From Ktedonospora formicarum (lineage in GTDB: Bacteria; Chloroflexota; Ktedonobacteria; Ktedonobacterales; Ktedonobacteraceae), in assembly GCF_016587355.1 (NCBI RefSeq), contig NZ_BNJF01000001.1:3050501-3114500 (forward strand): a stretch of DNA of 64,000 nucleotides, read 5' to 3'. The notes under the pieces were generated by a model, which did no database searches, was not told where the DNA came from, and worked only from the letters and a program-made list of their open reading frames with translations. Within the stretch, counting starts at the first letter, position 1, and every line of letters begins with the position of its first letter. A program made the translations under genes and the position numbers. Shown here in pieces: positions 9,923-17,912 of the stretch.

Positions 9923-11137
9923 TCATGCCGCACGAGGCGCATGCTGATGTCTAGCGTGTTCAAAGATCGCAGGCTGGTAGGCTTCTCTTTTGAGCCACAG
10001 CGCAAAGAGAATGCGGACCCAGACATTGGCCAGCGCACGGACAGCAACGCTGTGACTTTTGCCTTCCCGACGTTTGCGCTCATAGTACTCGCTAGCCCAG
10101 GTTTCGGTCTGGATGCTTTGCCAGGCAAACTGCTGCAGCACATTGCGCAACGGCTTGATGCAGGCATAGCGCCGATGCGGCTTGGCATAGTTGCCACTTT
10201 CATAGGGGACTGGCGAGGTCCCAGCCAAGGCTTGCAAACTGGCCGCACCTTGATAGCGCGAGCGATCATCCCCAATTTCTGCCAACAGTCGTGGGGCAAT
10301 CCGCTTGCCTGCACGAGGCAGCTTGAGAAAGAGATGACTGTCAGCATGCATCAAAAAAAGACGCTCGATCTCCTGATCATAGGCGGCAATCGCTTCCATC
10401 ACAGGCTGCAATTGACGAATCAGAGCGATCAACAAACGCGATTTGGTCCTGCATGTCACGTCATCGGCAGCCAATTGGGGTTGATGCACCTGGTTCACAA
10501 TCGAGGCCGCGGTCTTCTTTGGCGTTGGATGCCCAGCGCTTTTCAACACTTCAGCAATCGCTTCACACGAAGCGTTCATCGCCTCCTGCGGGGTCGGATA
10601 GGCGAGCAAGAAGTGCAAGGTCGAAGGTTGCTGCACCTTGGTAAACAGGGTGAGCGCAACCGGATAGTAGGCTTTGAGACAAGCGGTCAGTTGATTGACC
10701 AGGCGGGTTTGCATCTGGATCAAGCCATCTTGATCGCGCGTCAAGGCTTTGAGTTCGGCAATCAAGGGGCTATCGGGTTCCAGTCGCCGCAGATCAGCCA
10801 ACTCCGATCGGCCGTGTTTCGCCAGCAGATAGGCATCAATCTGGTCCGTCTTGGCTCCCGATGCCGAGCGTTTGCGATCCACCGTTTTGGGGTTGACTGG
10901 ATAGACGGTAAACCCAGCTTCCAACAAGTACGTAATCAACAAGCCACGAGTGGTCTCAACAATGCAGGCCAGTTCGGCCTTGTGCTCTGGACCACAGATG
11001 GCTGTCAGGCGGTTGGTCAGCTCGTCGAGGCCTTTCGAGGTGTGCATGACCCGAAACGAAGTGAGTTTTTGCCCTCGTTCATCGAGGACAAGAATGTCAT
11101 GATGGGTATCTGCCCAATCGATTCCTGCAAACCACAT
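9923..11137 (-). CDS. IS110-family transposase (DEDD recombinase)
   Basis: About 404 residues. The N-terminal RuvC-like DEDD domain shows GIDWADTHHDI (first D), ACIVETTRG (E) and GAKTDQIDAYLLA (last two D). The C-terminal transposase_20 region carries LAEIGDDRSRYQGAASLQALAGTSPVPYESG with the conserved serine that makes this group bridge-RNA-guided serine-type recombinases. The MWFAGIDW start at 11137 is preferred over 11161 on homology grounds. The gene looks intact. It stands between the CHAP gene and the prophage but outside attL, so it is a chromosomal insertion unrelated to the phage. Confidence 0.93.
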   Translation of the reverse strand: MWFAGIDWADTHHDILVLDERGQKLTSFRVMHTSKGLDELTNRLTAICGPEHKAELACIVETTRGLLITYLLEAGFTVYPVNPKTVDRKRSASGAKTDQIDAYLLAKHGRSELADLRRLEPDSPLIAELKALTRDQDGLIQMQTRLVNQLTACLKAYYPVALTLFTKVQQPSTLHFLLAYPTPQEAMNASCEAIAEVLKSAGHPTPKKTAASIVNQVHQPQLAADDVTCRTKSRLLIALIRQLQPVMEAIAAYDQEIERLFLMHADSHLFLKLPRAGKRIAPRLLAEIGDDRSRYQGAASLQALAGTSPVPYESGNYAKPHRRYACIKPLRNVLQQFAWQSIQTETWASEYYERKRREGKSHSVAVRALANVWVRILFALWLKREAYQPAIFEHARHQHAPRAA

Positions 11138-11242
11138 ACGCAGGCCCTCCTGCTGAAACAACGGCTCCTGGTGAGGCGAGAGGGTCCTTTTACTGCGGCG
11201 CTCACGGCGCGACTCTCCAATGATTCGTTTTCCAGGAACCCA

Positions 11243-11367
11243 GGAAGGCGAAGAGCGATCTTTCTCAATTGGTCAAGCCACATGGGGAAACGAGTCTTTC
11301 GCCTTCCAGATTCGAGCGTTCATATCAGCAAGTGTACTGCTTGCTGTGGCCTTGTGTCGAGAAGGCC
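11243..11367 (-). ncRNA. Candidate IS110 bridge RNA (three consecutive hairpins upstream of the transposase)
   Basis: Three perfect stems lie just upstream of the transposase on its own strand: GGCCTT/AAGGCC (11348-11367), CAGCAAG/CTTGCTG (11326-11346, 7-base loop), and GGAAGGCGAA/TTCGCCTTCC (11243-11252 with 11298-11307, 45-base interior). IS110-group elements are known to encode, in this upstream end, a bridge RNA with loops that bind donor and target DNA. The assignment rests on position and folding only; I could not match guide loops to the ends. Confidence 0.5.
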
Positions 11368-11462
11368 TGCTAGTAGTTTACTGTAAAAGTTTACTGTAAA
11401 AGGGGAAAAGCTAGTGACAGGATTAGATACATGGTCAGCTGTGATGGGAGGTGCAAAGGGGA

Positions 11463-11492
11463 TTGAAGTATGATTGACGAGTATGGTATGAT
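11463..11492 (+). promoter_or_regulatory. Promoter of tRNA-Arg
   Basis: TTGAAG (11463-11468), 18-base spacer, TATGAT (11487-11492). The tRNA 5' end is 10 bases further on, the expected distance for a tRNA transcript start. Confidence 0.6.
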
Positions 11493-11501
11493 TGGAGCGT
11501 T

Positions 11502-11574
11502 GGGGGTGTAGCTCAGTGGATAGAGCGTCGGTTTCCTAAACCGTGCGTCGGAGGTTCGAGTCCTCTCATCCCCA
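11502..11574 (+). tRNA. tRNA-Arg(CCU), prophage attachment gene
   Basis: 73-base cloverleaf: acceptor GGGGGTG/CATCCCC, D arm GCTC/GAGC, anticodon loop TTCCTAA (CCU, reads AGG), T arm GGAGG-TTCGAGT-CCTCT, discriminator A. No CCA is encoded. One T-T mismatch tops the anticodon stem. Everything from the anticodon loop onward is shared with attR, so the 3' part in the present gene was supplied by the prophage and the gene stays functional. Confidence 0.95.
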
Positions 11575-11577
11575 CTT
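11531..11577 (+). repeat. attL (47-bp att core)
   Basis: Identical over 47 bases to 58828-58874. It covers the anticodon loop through three bases beyond the tRNA discriminator base. Confidence 0.95.
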
Positions 11578-11736
11578 TCCCTACCTAAAACCGCCTGTAG
11601 AGTCTGCTCAGTAACTACCCCTACGAAACCGACTTTTGATCTACACCCCTTAAAATGACTCATAACTCATCGCCGGAACATCATAACTCATAGCCGCATA
11701 GGGTATAACCGATCAACTAGAAACGGACTTTCCACT

Positions 11737-11775
11737 TTTTAGTGTACCACTTTCCGAATTTTTAGCACACTAAAA
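11737..11775. promoter_or_regulatory. Candidate operator upstream of the left-end regulator
   Basis: TTTTAGTGT (11737-11745) and ACACTAAAA (11767-11775) are inverted repeats, and TTTTAG-CACA-CTAAAA (11760-11775) is itself a palindrome. They lie 30-90 bases upstream of the promoter at 11805, a fitting place for regulator binding. Binding is inference. Confidence 0.4.
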
Positions 11776-11804
11776 GAACTCACTGAAGTACGGTTAGTCT
11801 ACTG

Positions 11805-11834
11805 TTGACATGTCGTTACCTTATCAGGTACAAT
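11805..11834 (+). promoter_or_regulatory. Sigma-70-type promoter of the left-end regulator
   Basis: Perfect TTGACA (11805-11810), 18-base spacer, TACAAT (11829-11834). It leaves a leader of about 90 bases before the gene at 11931. Confidence 0.8.
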
Positions 11835-11930
11835 TGTCCGTGATGAGCAAGGTAAATAGCTCAACGAAATGACTCCACAGTAAGACCACCTCACCAATCT
11901 TATCATATCGGGAGAGAGAAAGAGAAGTAC

Positions 11931-12374
11931 ATGGGAGTTATACCACAGTCGTCGCGTAATTTTTCTGAAGAGGTAAACAATGCTTGGGAGAGCTACCTTA
12001 ACACCGGACTTCAGAAGCGCGGCATTACAAAAGAGAAACTCGCGGAGGAGCTAGAAAAGTCTCAGACTTTTATTTATAGCTTCTTCCAGGGTCCGTATAA
12101 GCGTCTTGGCTTATTTGACACCGCTCAAGTGTGCGATGCCTTGAATCTGGATGTAAATAAGTTGTTGCAGATTGCTGGATATAGACCCGAAGAACTTGAG
12201 TCAAACGGCAGATATGACTTGAACGACCCGCGTTTGCAGGAACTTGATATGCTCGCACCTACCGTTATGTCCTTGCCGGATGAGGATTATAACAGCATTA
12301 TAAACGTTCTCCGGGGCTACCTCGCTGGCGTAACAAAAAGTGAGTCCTCCTACCGCCGCAGAGCGCAGAAGTAA
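11931..12374 (+). CDS. HTH (XRE-like) transcriptional regulator, candidate lysogeny repressor
   Basis: 147 residues. Residues about 20-80 look like a Cro/C1-type helix-turn-helix: LQKRGITKEKLAEELEKSQTFIYSFFQG, then LFDTAQVCDALNLDVNKLLQIAGY. The C-terminal part (LDMLAPTVMSLPDEDYNSIINVLRGYL) is helical and could dimerise; it has no RecA-cleavage (LexA-like) protease motif. It is the first gene inside attL, alone on the plus strand, with its own strong promoter and facing the convergent lysis genes. Repressor function is inferred from position and fold. Confidence 0.65.
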   Translation: MGVIPQSSRNFSEEVNNAWESYLNTGLQKRGITKEKLAEELEKSQTFIYSFFQGPYKRLGLFDTAQVCDALNLDVNKLLQIAGYRPEELESNGRYDLNDPRLQELDMLAPTVMSLPDEDYNSIINVLRGYLAGVTKSESSYRRRAQK

Positions 12375-12394
12375 GAGGACAAAAATCGTTTAAG

Positions 12395-12724
12395 TTACGC
12401 TTGAGGCTTGTCTTTGTTAATTTCAAAAACAACTGCTTCAATCAGGGATTCGACGATGGAACTAGGTACATTGATGTGTGCGGCCTTGAGAAGAGTCTGC
12501 AATAGTGCAACTGCTTCTGCTCTCTTCTCCGGGCCTTCCAGCCCCTTACACTGCTGCTCTACCTGCTTCACAGCCACCTCAACAAGCTTCTCAGCATTTG
12601 CTCTCTGAGCACTTGGCAGCTTCTCAATTAAGAGCTTGAACAGTGCGCCAGCCGCCGAAATGACGAACGGGACAACGATAGCCGCAATAAGTTGAATCTC
12701 AGCATCAGTTAGTTGAAAGTTCAT
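12395..12724 (-). CDS. Phage holin, LLH-type
   Basis: 109 residues. One hydrophobic segment (residues about 12-32, IAAIVVPFVISAAGALFKLL) is followed by an amphipathic charged tail with AVKQVEQQCKGLEGPEKRAEAV and a final IVESLIEAVVFEINK. This arrangement, including the VEQ...K...A core and the LIEAAV-like end, matches LLH-family holins that form membrane lesions at lysis. It lies directly downstream of the endolysin gene on the same strand with an AAAGGA ribosome site. Confidence 0.75.
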   Translation of the reverse strand: MNFQLTDAEIQLIAAIVVPFVISAAGALFKLLIEKLPSAQRANAEKLVEVAVKQVEQQCKGLEGPEKRAEAVALLQTLLKAAHINVPSSIVESLIEAVVFEINKDKPQA

Positions 12725-12754
12725 GTATGGTTTCCTTTTCGTAATTAGAGGGTA

Positions 12755-13798
12755 TTAATTGCCGTTTGAAGAGAGGCGACGGTTTGTTCGAGGGCCGCTT
12801 TGAGGGGGGGCATGATCAATACCTTGCGCCTGGGTAAGCTGCTGTTGCAGAGCGGCTAATTGCTGTTGCAGTGTGGCTACACTCTGTTGCTGTGCGGCAA
12901 CTTGATCTTTGAGGGCTTTGTTATCCGTCTGCGCCTGCGTCACAACATCCTGAGCAACTTTGATCTGATCGAGGTAGGATTGAAAGAGCAATTTCTTCGC
13001 AAGGTCAGAGGTGAGTTTTATAACGTAGACACCGTTGCTATCTTTGACACCAGGATTATCGTCTACGTTTTTCGGGTCATACGCGAGGATACCGCTCTCA
13101 AATCGCTGCCACCTAACACCATTGTCTTCTGTGTGTACAACCGTCACAGGCAGGCGTAGAGCGCCGTCTGAGTGCCTATAGTAACTGAGAAACGGCTCTC
13201 CGATAGTGATACCATTTGATTTACATTTCCAACTGTTACCAGCCTGCTCAAAGTGAGCACTTGCAAAGGCGTCGGTAAGATCAAGCATGTCATCTACTCC
13301 TAAAGCAAAAAGTTCATTCCAGGGGAAGGGTCCGGGGCATCGTGAGCGGTTTACGGGGTCGGTACTGAAGTGACCAGTGATACCACCGTTTGAGTTGGCT
13401 TGGTGAAAGGGGATGTTCCAACGCACACAGATTTCTTTAATGAGTTTGAAGGTAGCGGCTTTTTGTGCGTCGGTAAGCTGGTCTGAGTTATCCGTGTGTG
13501 GTTTAACATGTTCGATTGAGATCGTTGCCCAATTTGGGTTACCGACTGAATACCACCATGAGTCTGCGCCGCTAGTGATCGGGCCATTTGCCCATGCCGC
13601 GTATTGCTCATCAACACACTGAACTACCGTGCCATCCTGACCCACAACATAGTGCGAACTAACTTGTGAGGAAGACTGAGCAAAGTAGTTACCAACCTGC
13701 TGAGCGGTGGTGAAGCCTGCCGTGCCATGACAGATAATCCATTTCGGTTTCCAGCCGTTTCGAGACATATAGTTCGGGCTAGGAATCCAGATAGCCAT
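12755..13798 (-). CDS. Endolysin: N-acetylmuramoyl-L-alanine amidase (Amidase_2/PGRP) with coiled-coil tail
   Basis: Starting at MAIWIPSPNY (13798; AGAAAGG about 8 bases upstream). Zinc ligands are H24 (IICHGTAG), H143 (GITGHFSTDP) and C154 (SRCPGPFPW). The amidase domain spans about residues 15-170. It is followed by a linker domain and a glutamine-rich coiled coil (about 290-340). The last 21 residues read out of character after a run of seven G on the plus strand (12804-12810). With six, the frame continues as LKAALEQTVASLQTAINTL to a stop at 12745, which extends the coiled coil perfectly. Catalysis should be unaffected. It is upstream of the holin in one lysis unit. Confidence 0.92.
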   Translation of the reverse strand: MAIWIPSPNYMSRNGWKPKWIICHGTAGFTTAQQVGNYFAQSSSQVSSHYVVGQDGTVVQCVDEQYAAWANGPITSGADSWWYSVGNPNWATISIEHVKPHTDNSDQLTDAQKAATFKLIKEICVRWNIPFHQANSNGGITGHFSTDPVNRSRCPGPFPWNELFALGVDDMLDLTDAFASAHFEQAGNSWKCKSNGITIGEPFLSYYRHSDGALRLPVTVVHTEDNGVRWQRFESGILAYDPKNVDDNPGVKDSNGVYVIKLTSDLAKKLLFQSYLDQIKVAQDVVTQAQTDNKALKDQVAAQQQSVATLQQQLAALQQQLTQAQGIDHAPPQSGPRTNRRLSSNGN

Positions 13799-13822
13799 GA
13801 GGAAACCTTTCTTGAGGGGAGA

Positions 13823-13852
13823 CTGAGGGGGATTGAATTGCTGTGCTATAAT
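13823..13852 (+). promoter_or_regulatory. Extended -10 promoter for the small plus-strand gene at 13888
   Basis: TGC-TATAAT (-10 at 13847-13852) with a weak CTGAGG -35 (13823-13828), 18-base spacer. The gene starts 36 bases downstream. Confidence 0.5.
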
Positions 13853-13887
13853 TGCAAGCAAGCAACTAAGCATAGAAGGAGTCGGTT

Positions 13888-14064
13888 ATGACAACCCAGG
13901 AAGTCATTCACTATCGCACGGATTTCTGGAAGACAGCACCGCAAAAGTTTCGGAAGGATTGCGACAAGAAACTAAAAGAGGGTTGGAGGCTGGTTAGCAG
14001 CACCATAACCGATGCATTTCTAGGGAGAGCCAAGCAAATTACAGCAATCTATGAAAAAGATTAA
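13888..14064 (+). CDS. Small DUF4177-like protein, opposite strand in the lysis block
   Basis: 58 residues, MTTQEVIHYRTDFWKTAPQK to IYEKD. The core KKLKEGWRLVSSTI...ITAIYEK matches the pattern of small DUF4177-like proteins (GW-L-V-S followed by a terminal strand), whose role is unknown. AAGGAG lies 6 bases upstream of the ATG and an extended -10 promoter lies 36 bases upstream. It is the only plus-strand gene between 12.4 and 30.4 kb of the prophage, so it could be expressed in the lysogen while the late genes are silent. It overlaps the stop codon of the next minus-strand gene. Confidence 0.65.
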   Translation: MTTQEVIHYRTDFWKTAPQKFRKDCDKKLKEGWRLVSSTITDAFLGRAKQITAIYEKD

Positions 14065-14357
14065 TGTGGGAGGCGATCAAGGAGGGAGAGGATAGAGATA
14101 AGGATGCTTAACCCGGTCGTGATGTAGAGTACAATCTTCTGCGTTGTACCCATGACTTGCGCCTCTAACTTGTCTTGTGCCTGCTTACGTTCGGTTCGCT
14201 CGCGCTCAAGGTCTTTTTCAAGTAACTCTACTCGTTCTTTTCGAGCAAAGTCATTGTTAAGACTCTCGTAGATGCGGTCTAGCTGGTCTTTGAGTGGACT
14301 TACAACGTCTTGTACGATCTGGCGAAAGTCGTTATAGTCGTTTATTTGTGGTGACAC
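14061..14357 (-). CDS. XhlA-like coiled-coil membrane protein (lysis accessory)
   Basis: 98 residues. A long charged coiled coil (about 15-72, RKERVELLEKDLERERTERK) is followed by one C-terminal membrane helix (KIVLYITTGLSILISILSLL). Haemolysin XhlA and similar phage lysis accessories have exactly this order. It is upstream of the endolysin and holin genes in the late operon. Assignment to XhlA is by architecture, not by a diagnostic motif. Confidence 0.55.
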   Translation of the reverse strand: MSPQINDYNDFRQIVQDVVSPLKDQLDRIYESLNNDFARKERVELLEKDLERERTERKQAQDKLEAQVMGTTQKIVLYITTGLSILISILSLLDRLPH

Positions 14358-14368
14358 TGCTTTACTCC

Positions 14369-15678
14369 TTAAAGGCTCACGAATGTTGGACGAACGACTA
14401 TAGGGACCACACCTTGATTCGATGCTGCCAGAGCCACGCCGATTGACAGTACAGATTCGCCTGTAGCGACCGCTCTCACTCCGCCTTTTCCATCAGAGCA
14501 CACATACGCGCGCGCCTTGATGTCAGAATCAGTCTTTACGAATACTCGTCCGGCTAGAGCCGTTGCTTGCGCGAGGGGTTTGTCAGGGTCGTAATCTTCC
14601 CCATGCTCGGTACGTTCCTTGCTCCCATACAGAAACCAGGGATGTTTGAGATAGTCATAGCCATGTTACAGGCGTCGTGTGTGCATCTCTGTACTGCCGG
14701 GGTAGATTCGGGGTCAGAGGAATCAAGTGGGTAGTTGTATGCAGCATCTACAGGACAGACAATAGTACCCGGCTCATACTCCTGGTCTACGCGATAACAT
14801 TCTGCAACGTCGAAACCATCGAAACCCGTTCCATTGTTGTCATACGTTAGACCTCCGATAGTGAAGTTACCGTTAGCGCGAGCTTCGGCAAGCCTACCAC
14901 CGTTATTTCTCAGTCCGATACCGCCCGTGCCAGTGTTCTTGATAACGAACACAGAGCTACTTCTGGTAAATTCTCCAAACTGTGTGTTATTGCCGTTTCT
15001 GAGGTTGATTCGCTCGCCTGCTGCACGCATCACAATGATGCCTGATGATTGGTTGGTAATATATAGATCGGGGCCAGTTCCACCAGCAACCGCGCCCATC
15101 CACAAGGTATTAGGTGCTTCTCCCTGTGACGATGTTCCATTGAACATAACCGCGCCGTTTGCGCCGGGAAGCATCAGGCTACCACCGAATGAACTATGAG
15201 TTGGAATAAGCGCACCGAGAGAGGTATCAGGTAAGGCGTCTGTGTAGGTCGTGGTCGTGTTATCGTTGAGCGTAGTCACTAAACCCATGTTCGTGCCATT
15301 GCCGCCTACGGGTGTACGGTAAATCTTGCGTTGTACCGTTCCTGCTGGTCCTATTGGAATGGCTGATAGAGCTACCTGCTTCTGTGTAGAAGTTGTGTTG
15401 ACGGTTGAAAAGTTGCCTATAATCTCACCACCATCACCAGATACAAAAGATACACCGTACTGATATGTCCCCTGGTTTAGCCCCGTACTAGCAGTAATAA
15501 GCGTCAGCACAGGCGCGGCGGGAAGTGTGGTTGATATTGGTGTGAGATTGAGATTGTGCTTGATCTTTACGACCTGATCGGACATGAGACCAGTCAATAA
15601 ATCAAGAAAGTCATTAAACCAGGATGCCTTAACTAAATTCTGAGGGTCGTTTCCGTTTATTCTTCGAGTGAGAGGCAT
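14369..15678 (-). CDS. Tail fibre/tail-tip protein with interrupted frame
   Basis: The first 360 residues (MPLTRRINGNDPQNLVKASW...) include a fibronectin-like region (LPAAPVLTLITASTGLNQGTYQYGVSFV), then a glycine/asparagine-rich fibre region, and a cysteine-containing EPGTIVCPVDAAYNYPL segment. The frame closes at 14554. One extra T in the TTT at 14633-14635 would join PGF to LYGSKERTEHGEDYD and continue through ALAGRVFVKTDSDIKARAYV to VPIVVRPTFVSL, stop at 14369. That extension has clean coding character and fills the otherwise empty gap to the next gene. I therefore give the restored extent. Role is inferred from position downstream of the tail-tip genes; receptor binding is plausible. Confidence 0.65.
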
Positions 15679-15689
15679 GATATGTCTTT

Positions 15690-16411
15690 CTAGATGTTTA
15701 CGATGGTGATAGTGGCGTCTATTGCGAGGTCAGAGTTAACGGATGTGTGATCGTAGCCGATAACGAGGTGGTTGTGGAGGTTTCCCGTGCCTACTGTGTT
15801 TGTTTCACTTAGGCCGATTGATGCGATGTAGACTTGCGCCATAGTCGCAGTGAGATAAAACTGAATCGTCCATTGACCAGGACCAGGGGAATAGCCAGCT
15901 ACAGACGTAGCCCGGTTTCCTGGGTCTCCAATGGGGTCGTATTGTGCTTCAGAAGCGATTGATGCGAGCGTGTCGTTAATTGTTACTTGTCTGCATACAG
16001 TGTCACCGCCTAAGTGATTGTAGATCATCGGCGCGGAGAGTGTGTATACATAGTAGGGAGAGACGAACGCGACAGAGGTAAAAGTGACAACCTCTTGCGA
16101 AGCAGTTCCGGGGAAAGAACAAGCTGTGTATCACCATTCTGGTCAATCGGCTGGTCCACAGATACCAGAGATGTACCACCAAGCGCGTCTATGCCAGATA
16201 TAACAGCATGTGTCGTATTGATAACGAGGTTATTTGCAATATAACCACCGCTCACCGCGCTAGCTAAGCCTGTTAGACCGTACTCCGTGAAAAGGTTGTG
16301 GTTCTCTACTACTGTGTGCCACTCGTCACCATGCCGTTCTCTAACACGCCAGTTGCACGCGAGATCAAGACGTGATCGAGAAGAATCCGGGGTAGGCGTC
16401 GTGTCCATCAT
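15690..16411 (-). CDS. Phage tail-tip/structural protein with interrupted frame
   Basis: Two overlapping frames make one gene. The first (from about MDTTPTPDSSRSRLDL; start uncertain, 16411 or 16432) runs through NLFTEYGLTGLASAVSGGY and DALGGTSLVSVDQPIDQNGDTQLVL. At a C4 run (plus strand 16110-16113) the sense passes to the second frame, GTASQEVVTFTSVAFVSPYY, then MIYNHLGGDTVCRQV, ending TITIVNI at 15690. Five C would restore it. The product, about 240 residues, is strand-rich, similar to the T-and-V-rich proteins that follow tail-hub genes in Gram-positive siphoviruses. No domain is recognised. Confidence 0.55.
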
Positions 16412-17909
16412 TCTGTGGGGTGTCTCTTGCATAGTAGCCGCCAAATGGTTGTGACTTTGTTGTGACTGTGAATGAGACATTGAAGTTTTCGTTGTCTGTC
16501 TCTGCAATCACCGGAGCAACTTGCTCAACTGAGAGGGTGTCTATGGGGGTGGTGTGTGCAACGGCAAGCTTCACGATGTCAACGAGATTCCAGTTCCATG
16601 CACCGAGCGAAATCGTGTATACAAAGTTGCCAGCACCGAGCGGAGCAACGTCTACCTGTTGAACAACGAATGTGCTATGGATTTGTCGTATGTCGTGGTC
16701 GATGCGCAGTGTTTGACCTGCTTGTATTCCTGGTTTCCAACATCGAACCTTCATTGTTACAAGGCCATAAGATTGTTGTAGGAGGAGGATACGGCAACGT
16801 TGCACAGCCGTTTGAGGATCGATAACGTTTTCGTCGCTAATAACGCCATCGTAGAAGTTTCCGAAGTACGCGACTGATTTGTTATCTGAGAGGACAACTA
16901 CAAGGGGAAGCTCATATCTGTACTTGGCCTGGATTGTAGAGCCAGCAGGCGGAGCAACATCGAACTCGATTGTTTTCGCGTCAGCGTTCATTAGAGCGTC
17001 AGCAGTGCCGCCTTTACTCTTGTAGGTATTCTCCGGGCCATCACCCAGGACGACACCCATGTTAATCTCTTGACCATTGCGATAGCAGTGTATTTTCTGG
17101 TCAGAGGCGCGGCGCGGGTAGTATGCGAGCACAAACGTCTTGTTCGTACCGTTTACCTGTGTGCTCAAGTCCTGTAGGTAGTCGTCAGTCGGCCTCTTGC
17201 CGCCATAGAAGTAGACCCGGTTTATGATCGAGTTATCATCGAACTCATAGTCGTCTACTGCGAGGTTAAAGCTGTTGAAGAAGTTCGGCGTATTTGAGAG
17301 AGAGAATGGTGCCGTAGTGTTCTGGTAGGGGGATTGATAGTAAAACTTCTTGTTCGGGTCAATCCACATCTGAAAGCCTGTGATGTCTGCAATATCCTGA
17401 AGGGCTTTCTGAAGGGTGTCGTTCCTGGTCGTTCTGATCGGAAACAGATAGTTCGCTTTAGTTGGAAGATTGGACAGGTCAACCCAAGGCGCGTACTTAG
17501 TCAGCACTATCCGGATGAACTGAATGTCTGTCACATTCTCGAAGTTCTCATTGATAACGACGCGCGCTAGTGACTGCCAGTAGTCGTGACATTCTACTGT
17601 GGTATAGATGGTCGTTTTTAGCGTAGCGTCTGTGAACTTGGTTGCAAATCCACCGAAGATACAGTTGTTGCTACTGTCATAGATGCGAATTTCGCCTTGC
17701 CGTACAAGCGTAGGAGTCGTTACCTTCGTGCCAGCACCAACAGCCTGCGAGATCGGGCCGAGTGTGGACCGGAGCGTACAGGTAGCAGCCCTACCGGAGC
17801 CGCCGCCTCCCGTTCCAGCCCCTTGACCCAATGTATTGCTAATAGAGATGGTGGATTCATCGACCTGTTTGGTGATGTCTACGCCTGCGAGGGTTACTCG
17901 TAAGCCCAT
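16365..17909 (-). CDS. Phage minor tail (tail-tip hub-like) protein
   Basis: 514 residues starting MGLRVTLAGVDITKQVDEST, the type of N-terminus seen in distal tail and baseplate-hub proteins of siphoviruses. The middle contains YECHDYWQSLARVV-like and DTLQKALQDIADITGFQMWIDPNKKFYY, the bent-domain pattern of gp44/gp27-like hubs in which a peptide DIT-GF-W-D-xx-Y precedes strands. The C-terminal part LRIDHDIRQIHSTFVVQQVDV is also typical. It begins 3 bases after the tape measure stop, in the expected order tape measure - distal tail/hub. It overlaps the start of the next gene. Confidence 0.7.
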   Translation of the reverse strand: MGLRVTLAGVDITKQVDESTISISNTLGQGAGTGGGGSGRAATCTLRSTLGPISQAVGAGTKVTTPTLVRQGEIRIYDSSNNCIFGGFATKFTDATLKTTIYTTVECHDYWQSLARVVINENFENVTDIQFIRIVLTKYAPWVDLSNLPTKANYLFPIRTTRNDTLQKALQDIADITGFQMWIDPNKKFYYQSPYQNTTAPFSLSNTPNFFNSFNLAVDDYEFDDNSIINRVYFYGGKRPTDDYLQDLSTQVNGTNKTFVLAYYPRRASDQKIHCYRNGQEINMGVVLGDGPENTYKSKGGTADALMNADAKTIEFDVAPPAGSTIQAKYRYELPLVVVLSDNKSVAYFGNFYDGVISDENVIDPQTAVQRCRILLLQQSYGLVTMKVRCWKPGIQAGQTLRIDHDIRQIHSTFVVQQVDVAPLGAGNFVYTISLGAWNWNLVDIVKLAVAHTTPIDTLSVEQVAPVIAETDNENFNVSFTVTTKSQPFGGYYARDTPQNDGHDAYPGFFSITS

Positions 17910-17912
17910 TTG

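Larger units (their letters stand above)
9700..11390 (-). mobile_element. IS110-type insertion sequence (ends approximate)
   Basis: Contains the transposase plus structured non-coding ends on both sides. IS110 elements have no terminal inverted repeats and make no target duplication, so the limits cannot be read from one copy. The outer limits given are only where the structured sequence fades out. Confidence 0.6.

Noticed and set aside
9875..11386. Long plus-strand open frame of about 500 codons
   Set aside because: It is antisense to the IS110 transposase, whose DEDD motifs are clear; the plus-strand translation has no domain character.
11391..11663. 90-codon minus-strand frame across the tRNA-Arg gene
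   Set aside because: It runs antisense through the tRNA and attL; no coding evidence.
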